A stretch of DNA of 64,000 bases from Candidatus Poribacteria bacterium (GTDB lineage: Bacteria; Poribacteria; WGA-4E; WGA-3G), in the NCBI GenBank assembly GCA_958295945.1, contig OY282386.1, forward strand, positions 3,838,204 to 3,902,203. The letters run 5' to 3'. Below are positions 40,469-50,117 of the stretch, in pieces. Both the position numbers and the translations under genes were made by a program. Every line of letters starts with the position of its first letter. The stretch's first letter is position 1. The notes under the pieces were generated by a model. It worked only from the letters and a program-made list of their open reading frames with translations, ran no database searches and was not told the DNA's origin.

Positions 40469-42334
40469 TTACCAATCGTAGTCAGGCCATCTCCTCCGTA
40501 GAGTTGGCTCGTAATCTTTATTGGCAAGGATAGTGAGCATTGTATGGGCACGACTCATGCCAGTATAGAACACCCTGGCTAAATGCTCTTCCCGGGTAAG
40601 AACGATGCCTCCTGATAGTTCAACCTCCTCGCCAGTTCTTGGTATAACCAAGATCACCAAATTACTTTCTAAGCCTTGGTAATCATAGACATCACTGTAC
40701 TTTAATATGTCACCTTCAGAAGAACTGTCTTCTGTGCCTTCATGTAAGGAACGAAGTTTCCATCCAGCGTATTCTCCGCCATAATTATTGACAAGTTCAT
40801 CAAACACGTCATTATCACGACTAGAATGACTGGACAACAATATACTCTCTGTAGACTTACGACCCTTGTTGCGATAAGTAGATATTAAGTCTTTTAGCAT
40901 TTCATTTAACTCATCTAATGAGTCGAATATCTTGATTTCGACATGTGGACCGTACACACCAGATCTGGGGAGCGACTTAATTTCAACTAAATTAGCTACT
41001 GCATCAGATATCTCGTTTGTATTCCGACAATTAGTTCTTAATCTATCGTTGGACCAATGGATCCCCTCACCAAAGTTTTTCAATACATCCGTACCTTCGT
41101 TACGATCAAGGGTGACGATGGTTTGGTACCTGAAATCGCCGAACATCGTCCACTTTCCTTTGGCTAATCCTTGTTTTAATAACGCATCCATCAACTTCAG
41201 GAATACCTCATCACACAAATTCTGTGCTTCGTCAACAATTAGATAATCAAAGATACCTCTCTTTTCCGGATCAGGATCTTTATTATCAATAACCTGCCTG
41301 ATATCCTTAACTGTATTTTCTATGAATTCTTCCCAGCCATCATTTAGGTAACCTAACCTCAATGTTTGCTCAAGTTCAGGTGAGTCATCCAACCTTTTTT
41401 CATGTTTTTTGGATAATTCGGGTAAAGCAATGTTTTCTCCAAAAATTCTACCTGGCAGCGTGGCGGGTGTTCCTGCTATAATTCTGCCATTACTATTATT
41501 GGAAACTGCCGCCGTCGATTTTTCAAAATCATCTATTAGATAACGGTTGCTGCACAGTAGACCTACAATCTCGCCCTTTTCGCATCGTCGTTTTGCGAGT
41601 TCCTTTGCTAAAACTGTCTTTCCTGTTCCAGCCGCACCATCAATCACGCAACGGTCATTAAGCTCTACATGATCTAAGCTGCTAAGTTGATCCATTGTCA
41701 GACGCAGCAACTGCCTATGCGAAGTTTCCGGATCATCACAGTATATGATTTCCGTTGGTCCATCAATCGGAACTAAATCAGATCGTAGTTTAACCAATAA
41801 TTCCTCTTGTGCTTTATCCCAATCATCTGGATGCATTGCAAGTGCGTCAACATCATGAGGTAGCTGTCGAAAAAAATAATCCTCTAATGTGTCTTCCAAA
41901 CTATCAAGATCCACAGATTTCCTGTCACCATCAGCAAAAACAATTTCAACTTGTTCATGTGTTTTATTATTCGGTACTAATACTACGGCACATCCAAGTG
42001 AAAGCGGAGAATCATCTCTGAAGTGAGTAGTTTCATATTGAGTTCTCAAGTCCTCCATGATATCATGTACTAAATCTATATCTGATTTACTCCAAGGAAA
42101 TCGAAATGATTTACCTTTTACAAGAATGCAAACTACATACAAGAGATCTGGGATAAAAATAATAAAATTAACAACGCGCGAACTTGAGGGATTTATCCTT
42201 TGAGGAACTTCTATAGAATTGAATATAATCCAGTCCCCAGATGTTGAAGTTATACCATGTTTGAAAGTATTAAAAATGGTCGTTTCCGCGGGGCCGGCAT
42301 GACTTGGAATTTCATCAGGGAGCATTTCTGGCAT
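40469..42334 (-). CDS. Superfamily I helicase-like ATPase with degenerate NERD-type N-terminus
   Basis: The 621-residue protein has an N-terminal region (about 10-80) laid out like a NERD nuclease domain. The expected acidic and E-x-K residues are changed: RVVNFIIF stands where IDF is usual, and ILVKGKSF where EVKG is usual. The ATPase follows with Walker A GAAGTGKTVLAK (about 232-243), Walker B/DEAQ LIVDEAQNLCDE (about 364-375), and C-terminal motifs QGLESNLVIL and RVFYTGMSRAHTMLTIL. It looks like a UvrD-type helicase or DNA/RNA translocase. Defence or repair roles are known for NERD-helicases, but here the nuclease appears lost. There is no partner gene. Confidence 0.75.
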   Translation of the reverse strand: MPEMLPDEIPSHAGPAETTIFNTFKHGITSTSGDWIIFNSIEVPQRINPSSSRVVNFIIFIPDLLYVVCILVKGKSFRFPWSKSDIDLVHDIMEDLRTQYETTHFRDDSPLSLGCAVVLVPNNKTHEQVEIVFADGDRKSVDLDSLEDTLEDYFFRQLPHDVDALAMHPDDWDKAQEELLVKLRSDLVPIDGPTEIIYCDDPETSHRQLLRLTMDQLSSLDHVELNDRCVIDGAAGTGKTVLAKELAKRRCEKGEIVGLLCSNRYLIDDFEKSTAAVSNNSNGRIIAGTPATLPGRIFGENIALPELSKKHEKRLDDSPELEQTLRLGYLNDGWEEFIENTVKDIRQVIDNKDPDPEKRGIFDYLIVDEAQNLCDEVFLKLMDALLKQGLAKGKWTMFGDFRYQTIVTLDRNEGTDVLKNFGEGIHWSNDRLRTNCRNTNEISDAVANLVEIKSLPRSGVYGPHVEIKIFDSLDELNEMLKDLISTYRNKGRKSTESILLSSHSSRDNDVFDELVNNYGGEYAGWKLRSLHEGTEDSSSEGDILKYSDVYDYQGLESNLVILVIPRTGEEVELSGGIVLTREEHLARVFYTGMSRAHTMLTILANKDYEPTLRRRWPDYDW

Positions 42335-42446
42335 ATTAACTTCTCCTTAATAAACGCTATATAATAAAGAATTCATAAGTCAATAATAACACATCCACCA
42401 CATTTTTCAAATTAAATTTGTCTCTTCCATTTTGGCAGAATTGTTA

Positions 42447-43183
42447 CTACTCTTGCGGATTCCTCTCGGATGATGTTGTTTGCAACTTCAACCGCTCAAT
42501 TTCCTCTCTGAGTTGTGCCAATTCTGTTTCAGCTTGTTGAGATCGAATTGTTGCGGCGTCAGCAGGTGTTTCTAACCACTTGTCCGAAGCAAAATCGTAA
42601 AACCCGAGACCTTCACCACGTAAACGCAATTCTAATTCTAAGGTTGCGGAAGCAACACCTCCGTCAACATTAGATTGAATCGAAATATAACCCCTATCCA
42701 CAAGCCGAAAACCCATTAAAGGTGACGGTAATAAGTTTCTTTCAGCATCATAGAGAAAATATTCCACAATCCCTATTTCCGCATATAGTTCTTTCTTTTC
42801 GCGTAAATCCTTCCGATATGTATTTTCGCTTGAAAATTCTAATACAAAGTCTGGCGGTTTACCCTCTTCCCAAAGCCGATATGTACGACGCTGTTTTTGC
42901 CAACACCAAAAAGCGACAAACACGTCAGGTGATATAGATTTTTTAGGATTACCCTCTACTAATACATCATCATATTTCCCGAAACACAAACATCAGCGGT
43001 ATCCTTGTAATGTTCTGAAAGCGTCTGTAGAATCTCTATAAGCGCATCTCGATGGAGTTCTGTCTCTGCCATAGGTTTTCCATCCGATTCTGGATAAAAT
43101 ATATCCTTTTCATCCGTTGGAGCATAGCGCGTTCGATAGGCGGAATCATCTATTGAAGGTTTTCTTTTTTTATCTGCCATCAT
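42447..43183 (-). pseudogene. Uma2 family endonuclease with a frameshift
   Basis: Two minus-strand frames together make one Uma2 protein. The first (from 43183) reads to ADVCVSGNMMMY and stops at 42959. The second continues VEGNPKKSISPDVFVAFW and PPDFVLEFSSENTYRKDL to 42447. Restoring one base near 42965 fuses them. The PD-(D/E)XK residues (SPDVF, DFVLEF) are in the second part, and the C-terminus is a coiled coil (ETELAQLREEIERLKLQ). A single-base deletion is the simplest account; assembly error is possible. Confidence 0.75.
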
Positions 43184-43234
43184 CGCATCTCCTTTGTTTG
43201 GTCAATAGTAGAAAAGTTATTTGTTTTGAGGATG

Positions 43235-43501
43235 TCAACAAATTCTATCTAAATTTTCAGCAGAAGTCAAGGAAAACGCAACATCGATATTCACTTCGGT
43301 TACGAAAACGTCCAAGGCAGGTTCCTCAGCTTCGAGTTCTTCTTTTCCAAAAGTCTCAATATAAAACCGGATCGCAGAAGTTACGTCCGCAACACTTTCT
43401 TTGTATGTATCGCCTTGCCCTATGACAACACCTTTGAGTCCAAGTGGATAGGCGACATAACCATCAATATGTTTCTCAACAATCACTTTAAACGGTTGCA
43501 T
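43235..43501 (-). CDS. HicB-like antitoxin-family protein, no HicA partner
   Basis: The start is ATG 43501, because AAAGGAG lies 6 bases upstream. The 88-residue protein opens MQPFKVIVEKHIDGYVAYPL, with GVVIGQGDTYKESVADVTSA following. This is the HicB partial RNase-H fold. In toxin-antitoxin pairs a small HicA RNA-binding toxin sits beside it; none is present on either side. It may be a stand-alone HicB-fold regulator. It directly precedes larA-like 43529 only by strand order (it is downstream, 27 bases from its end). Confidence 0.7.
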   Translation of the reverse strand: MQPFKVIVEKHIDGYVAYPLGLKGVVIGQGDTYKESVADVTSAIRFYIETFGKEELEAEEPALDVFVTEVNIDVAFSLTSAENLDRIC

Positions 43502-43528
43502 TTTGTACTCCTTTTTATGGAAATTCAT

Positions 43529-44806
43529 CTACCCATTGAACTGTGTTCGCAATGCCCACAATCCCTGTCCCGGTTCACTAATATAATAGAATCCATCATC
43601 ATTGAACCCATCTGCAAGTGTTCTTGGATTATATAGTGCCAACACATCCTCCAATGGCATCCATTCATAGCCTACAGATTCAATTTCTTGTTGAGATAAA
43701 TGTTCTGTGGCATAGACAACCTTGAATCGTCCCTCAGTACTGCCGTGAATTAAATGTGCAGCAGCAGATAGATTCTCTCTGAGTTCTGAATTATTCTCAA
43801 CTGCTTTGAGTGTTGCAGGTGTTCCACGATAACCGTACTTACGGATTAGTCTGTCAATTTCTGAATCCTCTCCAAACTCGCGTAATCCAGGTGCAATAAT
43901 GATCAACTCACCATCATCAGCCATCGCCATACGAGTCCGATAGATCGCTTTGTTTCCCAGCCAAGTGCTTCTGAATTCACGCGGATCTAAATAGACCACT
44001 GCTTTAGACAACGGTGCATCTAAAAAATTCATATTTACATTTCTACTCAATTCCGCTGCGATTTCAAATGTCTGTGCATCATCTCCAATGTATAGTCCAC
44101 GCATAATCCGTTCACCATCTTCATCTACATCCATAACACTCATGATATAGATAATTCCAAGTTGTTTCAAATAGCAGGAATGTGCATAATTCAGCACGCG
44201 TCTAACAGATGTATCGGTGCGACCCATTAACTTCTCCATGCCATCAACAGCACCGAGGAAATGTGTCTTATTTATCATTTCAACCCCACCTATTCCTACA
44301 AGGACATTCTTGAATCCGTTAGCAATACCGATAACTTCATGGGGAATCACCTGTCCAACAGAGATAACGAGATCATATTCCCTCTCAACGATGCGACGAT
44401 TAATCGCTACAGGTATACTATAATCCAGTTTCCCAGCAGATACCTCACGGATAAACTCAGATGGCACTTCACCAAAAGTGAACAGACCAGACCGCCAATT
44501 ATGTTCATGGTAAACTGCATTTGGTAACTTCCCATACATCTCAGCAATATGTTCACCAGTCATTGGGGCATGTGTACCGATAGCCGGAAGTATGTCAAAA
44601 GCCTGACCATTTCCACTGTCCCAGAGTTCATATAGAATACGTGTGAGTTCACCAGCATTTGAATGTAATCGCGTTATATCAGGTGGAATTACCAAGATCT
44701 TTTTCGGAATGCCACCTAACTTTAGCAGTGCCTCATGAATACATGCTTTTTTCTCTTCAGTTGATATAATTGAATCTTGTGCACCATGTGCTATGTATGT
44801 TGACAT
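43529..44806 (-). CDS. LarA/DUF2088-type nickel-pincer-dependent racemase family protein
   Basis: The 425-residue protein belongs to the lactate-racemase-like family (LarA N-terminal domain, DUF2088). PPDITRLHSNAGELTRIL and the AIGTHAPMT loop are characteristic near the front. GFKNVLVGIGGVEMINKTHF gives the Lys and His of the cofactor-binding segment. LarA uses a nickel pincer nucleotide to racemise 2-hydroxyacids. Substrate here is not known, and the larB/C/E cofactor genes are not in the window. It follows a ConA-like secreted protein gene on the same strand, with a hairpin between. Confidence 0.8.
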   Translation of the reverse strand: MSTYIAHGAQDSIISTEEKKACIHEALLKLGGIPKKILVIPPDITRLHSNAGELTRILYELWDSGNGQAFDILPAIGTHAPMTGEHIAEMYGKLPNAVYHEHNWRSGLFTFGEVPSEFIREVSAGKLDYSIPVAINRRIVEREYDLVISVGQVIPHEVIGIANGFKNVLVGIGGVEMINKTHFLGAVDGMEKLMGRTDTSVRRVLNYAHSCYLKQLGIIYIMSVMDVDEDGERIMRGLYIGDDAQTFEIAAELSRNVNMNFLDAPLSKAVVYLDPREFRSTWLGNKAIYRTRMAMADDGELIIIAPGLREFGEDSEIDRLIRKYGYRGTPATLKAVENNSELRENLSAAAHLIHGSTEGRFKVVYATEHLSQQEIESVGYEWMPLEDVLALYNPRTLADGFNDDGFYYISEPGQGLWALRTQFNG

Positions 44807-44841
44807 TTTGTATATCTCTTATGTCTATTTGTAATCAATAA

Positions 44842-44866
44842 GGGTGGTAATATATTATTACCACCC
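44842..44866 (-). terminator. Perfect hairpin between ConA-like and LarA-like genes
   Basis: GGGTGGTAATA pairs perfectly with TATTACCACCC around TAT. On the minus strand it follows the gene at 44882, with only a short T-rich stretch after it. Confidence 0.6.
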
Positions 44867-44881
44867 ACAATGACATGAAAA

Positions 44882-45622
44882 CTAATATGAGGATTTTATT
44901 TGTCCCCATGCCGTGCTTAACTTATCCTGTGGTTCAACAAGCAAAACCAGATCGTCAACGCCATCCCCGATAAAGAGGTTATCAATATAAACAAGACCGT
45001 AATTGCCGAACTTTCCTGTTTTATAGTCCCCATCTTTAGCCTCTGTAGCAACAGCGATGTCTTCAAAAGGTGTTTTATCATCTCGTTCTTTGAGCTTAAA
45101 AGTGAATGAATCGCCATCTAATGTGAGTTGTGCGCGATACCAAACCTGCGGCTTGTTTTCCACCATCCCATCCGCTATAAGCGTCCAACCACCATGCTGT
45201 TTCCAAAATTGATACGGTTTATTACCTTGCCGGCGGTCACTCAGATAGAACTTCCCACCATCTTGATAGCGAAAGACAACTCCCATGTAAAAGTCATCGG
45301 GAAACATCATATCCCATTCAGCAACATAATCGTCCCAATCATCTTCTCCACAAACATAGATAGATCCGCCAGGACCATCATGCCGTGATGCATCGGATGC
45401 TTTGTCAGATGTTTTCAACACTTTGTTTCCAGCATCTTTGGGATCGGCAACAACTATTGCCTTCGTATTACCAGCAAACCCAATATCCCAGTTATTCGGT
45501 TCCTGGTCTATTGAATCTTTCTCAAAATCGTCATGAAACAACAAATCTGCTGATGCCTTCATTGAAACTAACGTAGTTAATATAAACATAGCACCAAATA
45601 AAAACAATAGCGGATAACGCAT
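44882..45622 (-). CDS. Secreted ConA-like-fold protein with conserved C-terminal tail
   Basis: The 246-residue protein has a signal peptide (MRYPLLFLFGAMFILTTLVS, cleaved near ASA-D) and a jelly-roll domain starting LLFHDDFEKDSIDQEPNNWD. Family-like features are YVAEWDMMFPDDFYMGVVFRY and WYRAQLTLDGDSFTFKLKER. These match the DUF1080/3-keto-disaccharide-hydrolase-like ConA group, but no catalytic residues are identifiable. The last residues, KLSTAWGQIKSSY, repeat the tail of the secreted proteins at 8370 and 25946. It is likely exported; glycan binding is inferred. Confidence 0.75.
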   Translation of the reverse strand: MRYPLLFLFGAMFILTTLVSMKASADLLFHDDFEKDSIDQEPNNWDIGFAGNTKAIVVADPKDAGNKVLKTSDKASDASRHDGPGGSIYVCGEDDWDDYVAEWDMMFPDDFYMGVVFRYQDGGKFYLSDRRQGNKPYQFWKQHGGWTLIADGMVENKPQVWYRAQLTLDGDSFTFKLKERDDKTPFEDIAVATEAKDGDYKTGKFGNYGLVYIDNLFIGDGVDDLVLLVEPQDKLSTAWGQIKSSY

Positions 45623-45693
45623 ATCTTTCTCCTATAAACAGTTTTGAATTTGGACTTGATATTTTTGTAAATCTATTATATCATATAATGAAT

Positions 45694-47148
45694 CAATACC
45701 TTCGCCAAAAAAATTGTTGAATAAATTGGGCAAATGTCCTAAAGTTATGCAAATATATTAATAAAATAACTTTGAAAGGACAATTGCCCATGCAAGTAAT
45801 TATAGCACTTTTTGCAGTTTTTGCACCACATATATCTGCAACGACAGGACGCCAATTATCATGTGTTGTCCTCGCAGTGCTTGCGATGACAGGACGGGTC
45901 ACCATGTTAAATATCTCTCGTTGGACATCAAAAGGCGGTAGCTACCGCACACTTCAACGCTTTTTCAACACGGTGCTGCCTTGGCCGACCCTCTTCTGGG
46001 TGTTTTTTCGCACACACCTGCTTGATCGTGAAAGCGAATATATCATCGTAGGAGACGAAACAATCAAGCCCAAAACGGGTTCAAAGACTTTTGGTTTAGA
46101 CCGTTTCTTTTCTTCAACACATGGCAAAGCGATCCCAAGTTTGTCATTCTTAGCCGTGTCCTTAGTGAGTGTCAATGAACGGCGTTCTTATCCAATGGCT
46201 ATAGAACAAATCGTCCGAGATGACACATCATCGACTTCAGCTGCCAAACAAGATGCTACCCCAAAGGACCCCTTGAAACGCCCGCGTGGACGCCCAAAAG
46301 GGAGCAAAAACCGAGATAAAACCGATGTCGTGATTATCGGTGTTTTGAAACAACTTCAAATTATGATCAAAACGCTACTGTCAAAAGTCGGAGGTGCGAT
46401 CCAACTCCGGTATTTAGTGCTTGATGGATATTTTGGACATAATAACGGAGGACAAATGACAAGACAATGTGATCTCCATCTCATCTCAAAACTTCGCTCG
46501 GATGCCGCACTGTTTTGGCAACCGACAGACGAAAAAGAAGGCCCCGGACGCCCACGGCTCTACGGGGAAAGGTTCAACCCACAACAGATTGATCCGAAAT
46601 ATCGCATCTCTATCCAAACCGATGGAAATATCAGAACCGACATCTATCAAGGACACCTGCGAAACCAAAAGTTCCCAGAACTTCTAAACGTCGTTTGCCT
46701 CCTCAAGACAAACTTGAAAACAAAAAAGCAATCACACATCCTATTGTTTAGTTCTGATTTAGCATTAGACGCAGAAAAGATGATTGACTATTATTCCCTT
46801 CGTTTCCAAATCGAGTTCAACTTCCGGGATGCGAAACAATATTGGGGATTGCAAGATGCTATGAATGTCAACAAAGAACCCGTGAACACTGCAGCAAATC
46901 TATCAATGTTTATGATCCATGTCAGTGCGAAACTCATGGAAAAGGACAGATGTCAGAATCCCGAATATAGTGTATTAGATCTCAAATCGCGCTACCGAGG
47001 GCTGAAATATGTGCATGAAACATTAAAAATGCTTCCGCAAAAACCTGAACCAATTGTTATTCAGCAAATCACTGAACATCTGGGTTCAATCGGTGCTATT
47101 CATCACACACAACCCAATCTTAACCCAGGATAATTGGCGAAGGTATTG
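45694..47148 (+). mobile_element. IS4-type insertion sequence, complete
   Basis: The 15-bp ends CAATACCTTCGCCAA (45694-45708) are exactly inverted at 47134-47148. One transposase gene fills the 1455-bp element. Flanking target duplication is not clear (AAT / TAA only). It appears intact. Confidence 0.88.
45790..47133 (+). CDS. IS4-type DDE transposase
   Basis: ATG 45790 is favoured, with AAAGGA 9 bases upstream; a TTG at 45772 is in frame. The 447-residue transposase has the first catalytic Asp in YIIVGDETIKPKTG, the second in LRYLVLDGYFGHN, and the Glu in the IS4-type Y-x2-R-x-Q-I-E segment YYSLRFQIEFNFRDAKQYWG, with Lys downstream. An RPRGRPKGSKNRDK basic linker sits between. All catalytic residues are present. 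Confidence 0.9.
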   Translation: MQVIIALFAVFAPHISATTGRQLSCVVLAVLAMTGRVTMLNISRWTSKGGSYRTLQRFFNTVLPWPTLFWVFFRTHLLDRESEYIIVGDETIKPKTGSKTFGLDRFFSSTHGKAIPSLSFLAVSLVSVNERRSYPMAIEQIVRDDTSSTSAAKQDATPKDPLKRPRGRPKGSKNRDKTDVVIIGVLKQLQIMIKTLLSKVGGAIQLRYLVLDGYFGHNNGGQMTRQCDLHLISKLRSDAALFWQPTDEKEGPGRPRLYGERFNPQQIDPKYRISIQTDGNIRTDIYQGHLRNQKFPELLNVVCLLKTNLKTKKQSHILLFSSDLALDAEKMIDYYSLRFQIEFNFRDAKQYWGLQDAMNVNKEPVNTAANLSMFMIHVSAKLMEKDRCQNPEYSVLDLKSRYRGLKYVHETLKMLPQKPEPIVIQQITEHLGSIGAIHHTQPNLNPG

Positions 47149-47480
47149 TAATACCAAAGACGGTAGGTATGGTTCCTAGTCGCACCATAGGTGTCAAATT
47201 AGCAACCACAACCCGCTGTAAGCGCGCTGGACATATCTGTGAATGCACGGTGATTATCTGAACTAACAAACATGCCTGTTAGTTAGTCAGTTATGTTTAT
47301 ATGATCCAGCACGCTTACAAAGCGCACCTACAAATTTTGGGGTGATTAAGAATACCCGTTTAATAAATTAATCTTCATACGGGACTAAAGAACTGGAGGC
47401 TATTCGTCTCCTATAAACATTCCGTCCCTAAGGGACTACTGTCAATGTTGATGCACCATATAATTATGCACACGTCTCAT
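47149..47480. other. Intergenic repeats, no gene
   Basis: The stretch holds GTAAGCGCGCTGGA (about 47219-47232) and its inverse with one mismatch (about 47304-47317). It also holds a GGTAGG...GCACC REP-like motif at 47164-47188 and the palindrome GTCCCTAAGGGAC near 47423-47435. CTTCATACGGGACTAAAGAA near 47373 partly matches a segment near 32187. Confidence 0.5.
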
Positions 47481-48248
47481 TTAAATCTTGGTGTTGGGAT
47501 GCCACAGGTGTTTGTCAGTGATACCCAGTTCTTTAAGGATCGGGTTGAGTAGTGATATTTCTTCCATCTGCTTTGTGCTATGTGCATCACTACCTATGAG
47601 CAATTTCACATCTCTTTCTAAACACAGCTGATAAAATTCAACGAGATGTAGTTGATTGTATCTGACCATCTTTGGGCTGATTTCTATACCCAGTCCACGT
47701 TGAGACACAAGGTCAAGTTGAAATATCAGCCGCTTTTGCTCAACATTACGCATCATCTCCTGACTAAATGCTGCAATTTCCTCTTTTGAAAACTGGAAAA
47801 CATCGGGGGAGAGTAGAAATGGATGGACGATTGCATCAGTTATAGGACATGCAACCGCTGCTTCAAACATGTAGATTTCATGAAGTGCTACCCGTCGCGG
47901 ATCGCTGAAACTCTTGGGTTGTGCTACGCCACGCAGATGATAATGATTTGGAGCCATCAGCACATAATCAAAATATGATGCCAAACGTATATTTATTGAG
48001 GTCGACTGATATTCCAACATCTGTGATTCCACCCCGAAATGCACTCTAATTGTAGGTTCTGTTTTCTTAATTGCCTGGTGTGCGGCTTGAATCGTTTTTA
48101 TTTTTGATTGATAACTGTAATCATGGTCTGTGATTCCGATCAATTCAACACCTCGTATCTGTTGAAGTTGTATTATTTTTTCTATACTTAGATCATTGTC
48201 TGCACATCCAGAAAGTTGGGTATGGATATGGTAGTCACAACTATACAT
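47481..48248 (-). CDS. PHP-domain phosphoesterase (histidinol-phosphatase-like)
   Basis: The start is ATG 48248, with AAGGAG upstream; an ATG at 48263 overlaps that site. The 255-residue PHP protein begins YSCDYHIHTQLSGCADND, with H-x-H as first metal ligands, then LIGITDHDYSYQSK (D-H), HFGVESQML (E), the downstream DAIVHPFL (H), and LLIGSDAHSTKQ (D-x-H). The set of trinuclear-metal ligands appears complete. It could be a histidinol phosphatase or another phosphoesterase. It is divergent from the nuo operon across 259 bases. Confidence 0.82.
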   Translation of the reverse strand: MYSCDYHIHTQLSGCADNDLSIEKIIQLQQIRGVELIGITDHDYSYQSKIKTIQAAHQAIKKTEPTIRVHFGVESQMLEYQSTSINIRLASYFDYVLMAPNHYHLRGVAQPKSFSDPRRVALHEIYMFEAAVACPITDAIVHPFLLSPDVFQFSKEEIAAFSQEMMRNVEQKRLIFQLDLVSQRGLGIEISPKMVRYNQLHLVEFYQLCLERDVKLLIGSDAHSTKQMEEISLLNPILKELGITDKHLWHPNTKI

Positions 48249-48410
48249 TTTGTACTCCTTCAAACTATATCATTCCTAATAAGATTATTGCAAACTTTTG
48301 AACGGATTGCAACAAAAAATTCAATAAAAACATTACTGTCAACAAAATCGCTTCAAGGTGATCTCTAACTTTTTCAGATAACGGAAACACGTGAGTTGTC
48401 ATTTTTTTTA

Positions 48411-48440
48411 TTGCACTTATCAACAAATTTAGGATATACT
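48411..48440 (+). promoter_or_regulatory. Promoter of the nuo operon
   Basis: TTGCAC (48411-48416), an 18-base spacer, and TATACT (48435-48440). The nuoA ATG is at 48508. Confidence 0.55.
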
Positions 48441-48507
48441 TAACAAGAAAAATACGACATAACGCATAATCAAAACAAAACTATGGTTCAGATATAGGAT
48501 GTTATAA

Positions 48508-48906
48508 ATGCTGTTTAATTTTGCCAATGTGCTAATCTTTTTAGTTGTAGGGTGTCTGTTTGTCATCCTCAATCTCACAATTTCTCGTCTTCTACATACA
48601 AAGATATTTTCAGGTGAAAAGTATATCCCTTATGAATGCGGGGAAGACCCGATTGGCGACACACGGATAAAGTTCAACACCCGATTCTACGTCATTGCAC
48701 TCATCTTCTTAATATTTGATGTTGAAGTCATTTTCCTACTACCGTGGGCAGTTGTGTTTAGAGATATAGGTCTTTTGGCATTTATAGAAATGCTTGTTTT
48801 TATTGCTATCTTGTTAGTTGGACTTGCTTATGTTTGGGCAAAAGGTGATCTTGAATGGATAAAATCTACGCAGTTAGAGGTGCAATCCATACAGAGAGAG
48901 GAATGA
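48508..48906 (+). CDS. nuoA: NADH-quinone oxidoreductase subunit A
   Basis: This 132-residue membrane subunit of Complex I has three transmembrane segments. The family signature is [43 protein letters not shown], of which the ECG and DVE cores are typical. It lies at the junction of the membrane arm with the quinone module. It is first gene of an 11-gene nuo operon, and its stop TGA is separated by one base from the ATG of nuoB. Confidence 0.93.
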   Translation: MLFNFANVLIFLVVGCLFVILNLTISRLLHTKIFSGEKYIPYECGEDPIGDTRIKFNTRFYVIALIFLIFDVEVIFLLPWAVVFRDIGLLAFIEMLVFIAILLVGLAYVWAKGDLEWIKSTQLEVQSIQREE

Positions 48907-48907
48907 T

Positions 48908-49543
48908 ATGATACTTGAAGAGAAGTTAGACAAAAACGTAATTGTCACCTCAGTTGATGCAGTTGCGAACTGGGCACGTTCTTCAGCACTCTGGCCGATG
49001 ACATTCGGATTGGCCTGTTGTGCAATTGAGTTTATGGCAGCTGCTGCGTCCAATTATGACTTAGACAGGTTCGGGGCAGGTGTACCACGTGCAACCCCTC
49101 GACAATCAGACTTAATGGTAATATCAGGCACAGTTACGCTCAAGATGGCTACACGTATTAAAAGGTTGTATGAGCAGATGCCTGAACCGAAGTATGTTAT
49201 CTCTATGGGAAGCTGCGCTACAAGTGGTGGACCCTATTGGCAACACGGATATCACGTACTTAAAGGTGTAGACAGGATTATTCCTGTTGATGTATATGTT
49301 CCTGGATGTCCTCCACGTCCTGAAGCACTCATTGAGGGTTTGCTGAAATTACAAGAGAAAATCAAGACACAAACAGTTGCAAAACGCACCAATGCGCCAT
49401 TCTTAAAAAGGCTCTTTACAAAAACAGAATGGTACGAAATTGAAAAAGCAGAAAAAGCAGAAAAAGCAGAAAAGGCTGAAGGTGCTGATGAGGAAGTCGA
49501 AACAACCACACCTGAAGAAGAAACCGTCGAGAAAACTGCCTAA
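48908..49543 (+). CDS. nuoB: NADH-quinone oxidoreductase subunit B
   Basis: This subunit carries the terminal 4Fe-4S cluster N2. Ligands are visible in [10 protein letters not shown] (two Cys), [10 protein letters not shown] and [14 protein letters not shown]. The 211-residue length exceeds the usual ~160-180 because of an acidic/Lys tail from ~176, with the EKA unit repeated and then ETTTPEEE. The tail is encoded by short repeated units (49441-49474). Confidence 0.93.
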   Translation: MILEEKLDKNVIVTSVDAVANWARSSALWPMTFGLACCAIEFMAAAASNYDLDRFGAGVPRATPRQSDLMVISGTVTLKMATRIKRLYEQMPEPKYVISMGSCATSGGPYWQHGYHVLKGVDRIIPVDVYVPGCPPRPEALIEGLLKLQEKIKTQTVAKRTNAPFLKRLFTKTEWYEIEKAEKAEKAEKAEGADEEVETTTPEEETVEKTA

Positions 49544-49576
49544 AAATGTCGTTATCTCATCTGGAGAAGATAATAC

Positions 49577-50062
49577 GTGAACCCAGAAGAAATCTACAAA
49601 ACCCTGTCCGACAAGTTTGGTGGAGCAATCCTCGGTTATGACACAGAACTTGCTGGCGACCCCAATATTCAGATCGCACCGACAGCAATTGCCGATGTGT
49701 GTCAATTCCTCGCTGAAACCGACACATTGGCGTTTGATTCTTTGATGTGCCTTAGCGGTATTGATTTGGGTGTTAAAGAGGAAGACCTCTCTATCGTTTA
49801 TCATCTCTACGGAATGCAACATCGCCATACTGTAGTTCTGAAAACATCAGTTCCGAAAACAGACGCACACCTTCCTACCGTTTCACATATTTGGAAAACA
49901 GCAGACTGGCACGAACGTGAAGCGTATGACCTATACGGAATTTTGTTTGAAGGACATACCGACCTAAGGCGTATATTACTACCAGATGATTGGGAAGGAT
50001 ATCCACTCCGAAAAGATTACCAAGAACCAGATTTCTATCGCGGCATGCGTGTGCCATATTAG
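49577..50062 (+). CDS. nuoC: NADH-quinone oxidoreductase subunit C
   Basis: The 161-residue peripheral subunit starts with GTG 49577. The C-terminal signature HEREAYDLYGILFEGHTDLRRILLPDDWEGYPLRKDY is typical, here noted by its DLYG and RRILLPDDWEG parts. It is separate from nuoD, not fused. It contacts NuoD at the quinone-binding region. Confidence 0.92.
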   Translation: MNPEEIYKTLSDKFGGAILGYDTELAGDPNIQIAPTAIADVCQFLAETDTLAFDSLMCLSGIDLGVKEEDLSIVYHLYGMQHRHTVVLKTSVPKTDAHLPTVSHIWKTADWHEREAYDLYGILFEGHTDLRRILLPDDWEGYPLRKDYQEPDFYRGMRVPY

Positions 50063-50117
50063 ACAAGACTTGACATTAATATACGTTATAGATTAAACAA
50101 AGCAGATAATCCACATT

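Noticed and set aside
43235-43501. A HicAB toxin-antitoxin pair
   Set aside because: Only a HicB-like frame is found. No HicA-like double-stranded-RNA-binding ORF lies within several hundred bases on either strand.
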